6,956 bases of DNA, from NCBI GenBank assembly GCA_900320925.1, contig ONUD01000184.1, positions 1 through 6,956 on the forward strand, written 5' to 3'. The stretch is from an uncultured Eubacteriales bacterium (GTDB taxonomy: Bacteria > Bacillota > Clostridia > Oscillospirales > Acutalibacteraceae). Below are positions 6,880 through 6,956 of this stretch, piece after piece. Both the position numbers and the translations under genes were made by a program. The notes beneath the pieces are model-generated. The model was given only the letters and a program-made list of their open reading frames with translations. It was not told the origin of the DNA and made no database searches. Position 1 is the stretch's first letter, and every line of letters begins with the position of its first letter.

Positions 6880-6901
6880 CCCCCACCTATAGAGGTGGGG
6901 G
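6880..6901. repeat. Perfect 9-bp-arm hairpin without U-tract
   Basis: CCCCCACCT (6880-6888), loop ATAG, AGGTGGGGG (6893-6901). It lies six bases after the ligase stop, where an intrinsic terminator would be expected. However, the sequence after it is CTTCTCGCTC on the plus strand and AGTATGTCAC on the minus strand, so neither direction has a T-tract. It may still slow polymerase or protect the 3' end of the operon mRNA, but a mobile-element subterminal hairpin fits better. Confidence 0.7.
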
Positions 6902-6956
6902 CTTCTCGCTCAAGTATGGTAATCCATACAGTATCAACGAGCTATCCCCGTGTGTC
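6887..6956 (-). CDS. tnpB: Possible C-terminal tail of a TnpB-like protein, 5' part outside window
   Basis: One minus-strand frame enters from the right edge and stays open for 22 codons, starting THGDSSL and ending EKPPPL, with a TAG stop inside the loop side of the 9-bp hairpin. A GDSS-like tail and a stop codon falling within the terminal hairpin are features remembered from TnpB genes of IS200/IS605 elements. The other two frames carry stops, but 22 codons are too few to prove coding and no RuvC motif lies in the window. This is a tentative call that depends on the sequence to the right. Confidence 0.25.
   Translation of the reverse strand, partial: THGDSSLILYGLPYLSEKPPPL

Larger units (their letters stand above)
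6874..6956 (-). mobile_element. Putative right end of an IS200/IS605-family (tnpB-type) element, partial
   Basis: Directly after the ligase stop comes a GC-rich perfect hairpin and then a second hairpin, GTATGG-TAAT-CCATAC (6914-6929), bracketed by GCTC (6908-6911) and GAGC (6939-6942). On the minus strand this reads stem-loop, GAGCGAGAAGC, then a CCCCCACCT hairpin, then the end of the element. That layout is familiar from the 3' ends of clostridial tnpB elements, where a subterminal hairpin is recognised by TnpA and also forms the 3' scaffold of the omega RNA. The element body would lie to the right, outside the window. The exact border is not resolvable here, and the family is assigned from remembered architecture, not from a search. 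Confidence 0.5.

Noticed and set aside
6880..6910. Rho-independent terminator for the operon
   Set aside because: The stem is strong, but CTTCTCGCTC follows it and not a run of Ts, and the minus strand also lacks a T-tract. A mobile-element hairpin fits better.

Overview
The window most likely comes from a Gram-positive Firmicute of the class Clostridia, probably a gut-type Lachnospiraceae or Oscillospiraceae relative. The reasons are strong GGAGG-type ribosome binding sites, moderate-GC coding DNA set against a very AT-rich intergenic region, sigma-A consensus promoters, and a large secreted protein with GGF(I/V/A)G repeats. No species can be named from sequence alone.

Layout. Positions 1-3392 are one uninterrupted minus-strand reading frame that runs off the left edge. 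It is the first 1130 codons of a very large Sec-exported surface protein: signal peptide, three related N-terminal modules, then about ten GLUG-like repeats. Positions 3393-3736 are a 344-bp AT-rich divergent intergenic region with one promoter facing each way and several inverted repeats. Positions 3737-6873 are a tight plus-strand operon of three genes: a freestanding NRPS-type condensation protein (468 aa), a freestanding acyl/peptidyl carrier protein (74 aa) and a freestanding AMP-forming acyl ligase (498 aa). From about 6874 to the right edge there is a perfect 9-bp-arm hairpin with no U-tract and a second small hairpin. These look like the 3' (right) end of a minus-strand IS200/IS605-family element whose tnpB-like gene would lie outside the window.

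How the genes work together. The ligase should activate a carboxylic acid with ATP and load it onto the phosphopantetheine arm of the carrier protein. The condensation protein should then transfer the acyl group to an amine. There is no amino-acid-activating module in tandem, no reductase and no thioesterase, so the simplest product is an N-acyl amide made from a free acid and a free amine. This matches, from memory, the C/T/A clusters of human-gut Clostridia reported to make fatty acid amides (acyl tyramine, tryptamine, dopamine or aminovalerate conjugates). This copy should be treated as a candidate of that class with unknown acid and amine. A strong promoter with near-consensus -35 and extended -10 drives the operon, and an 8-bp palindrome abuts its -35 box.

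Limits. The surface protein and the putative mobile element are both cut by the window edges. Substrate specificity cannot be read from the sequence by eye, and the mobile-element call rests on hairpin architecture and a short C-terminal reading frame only.
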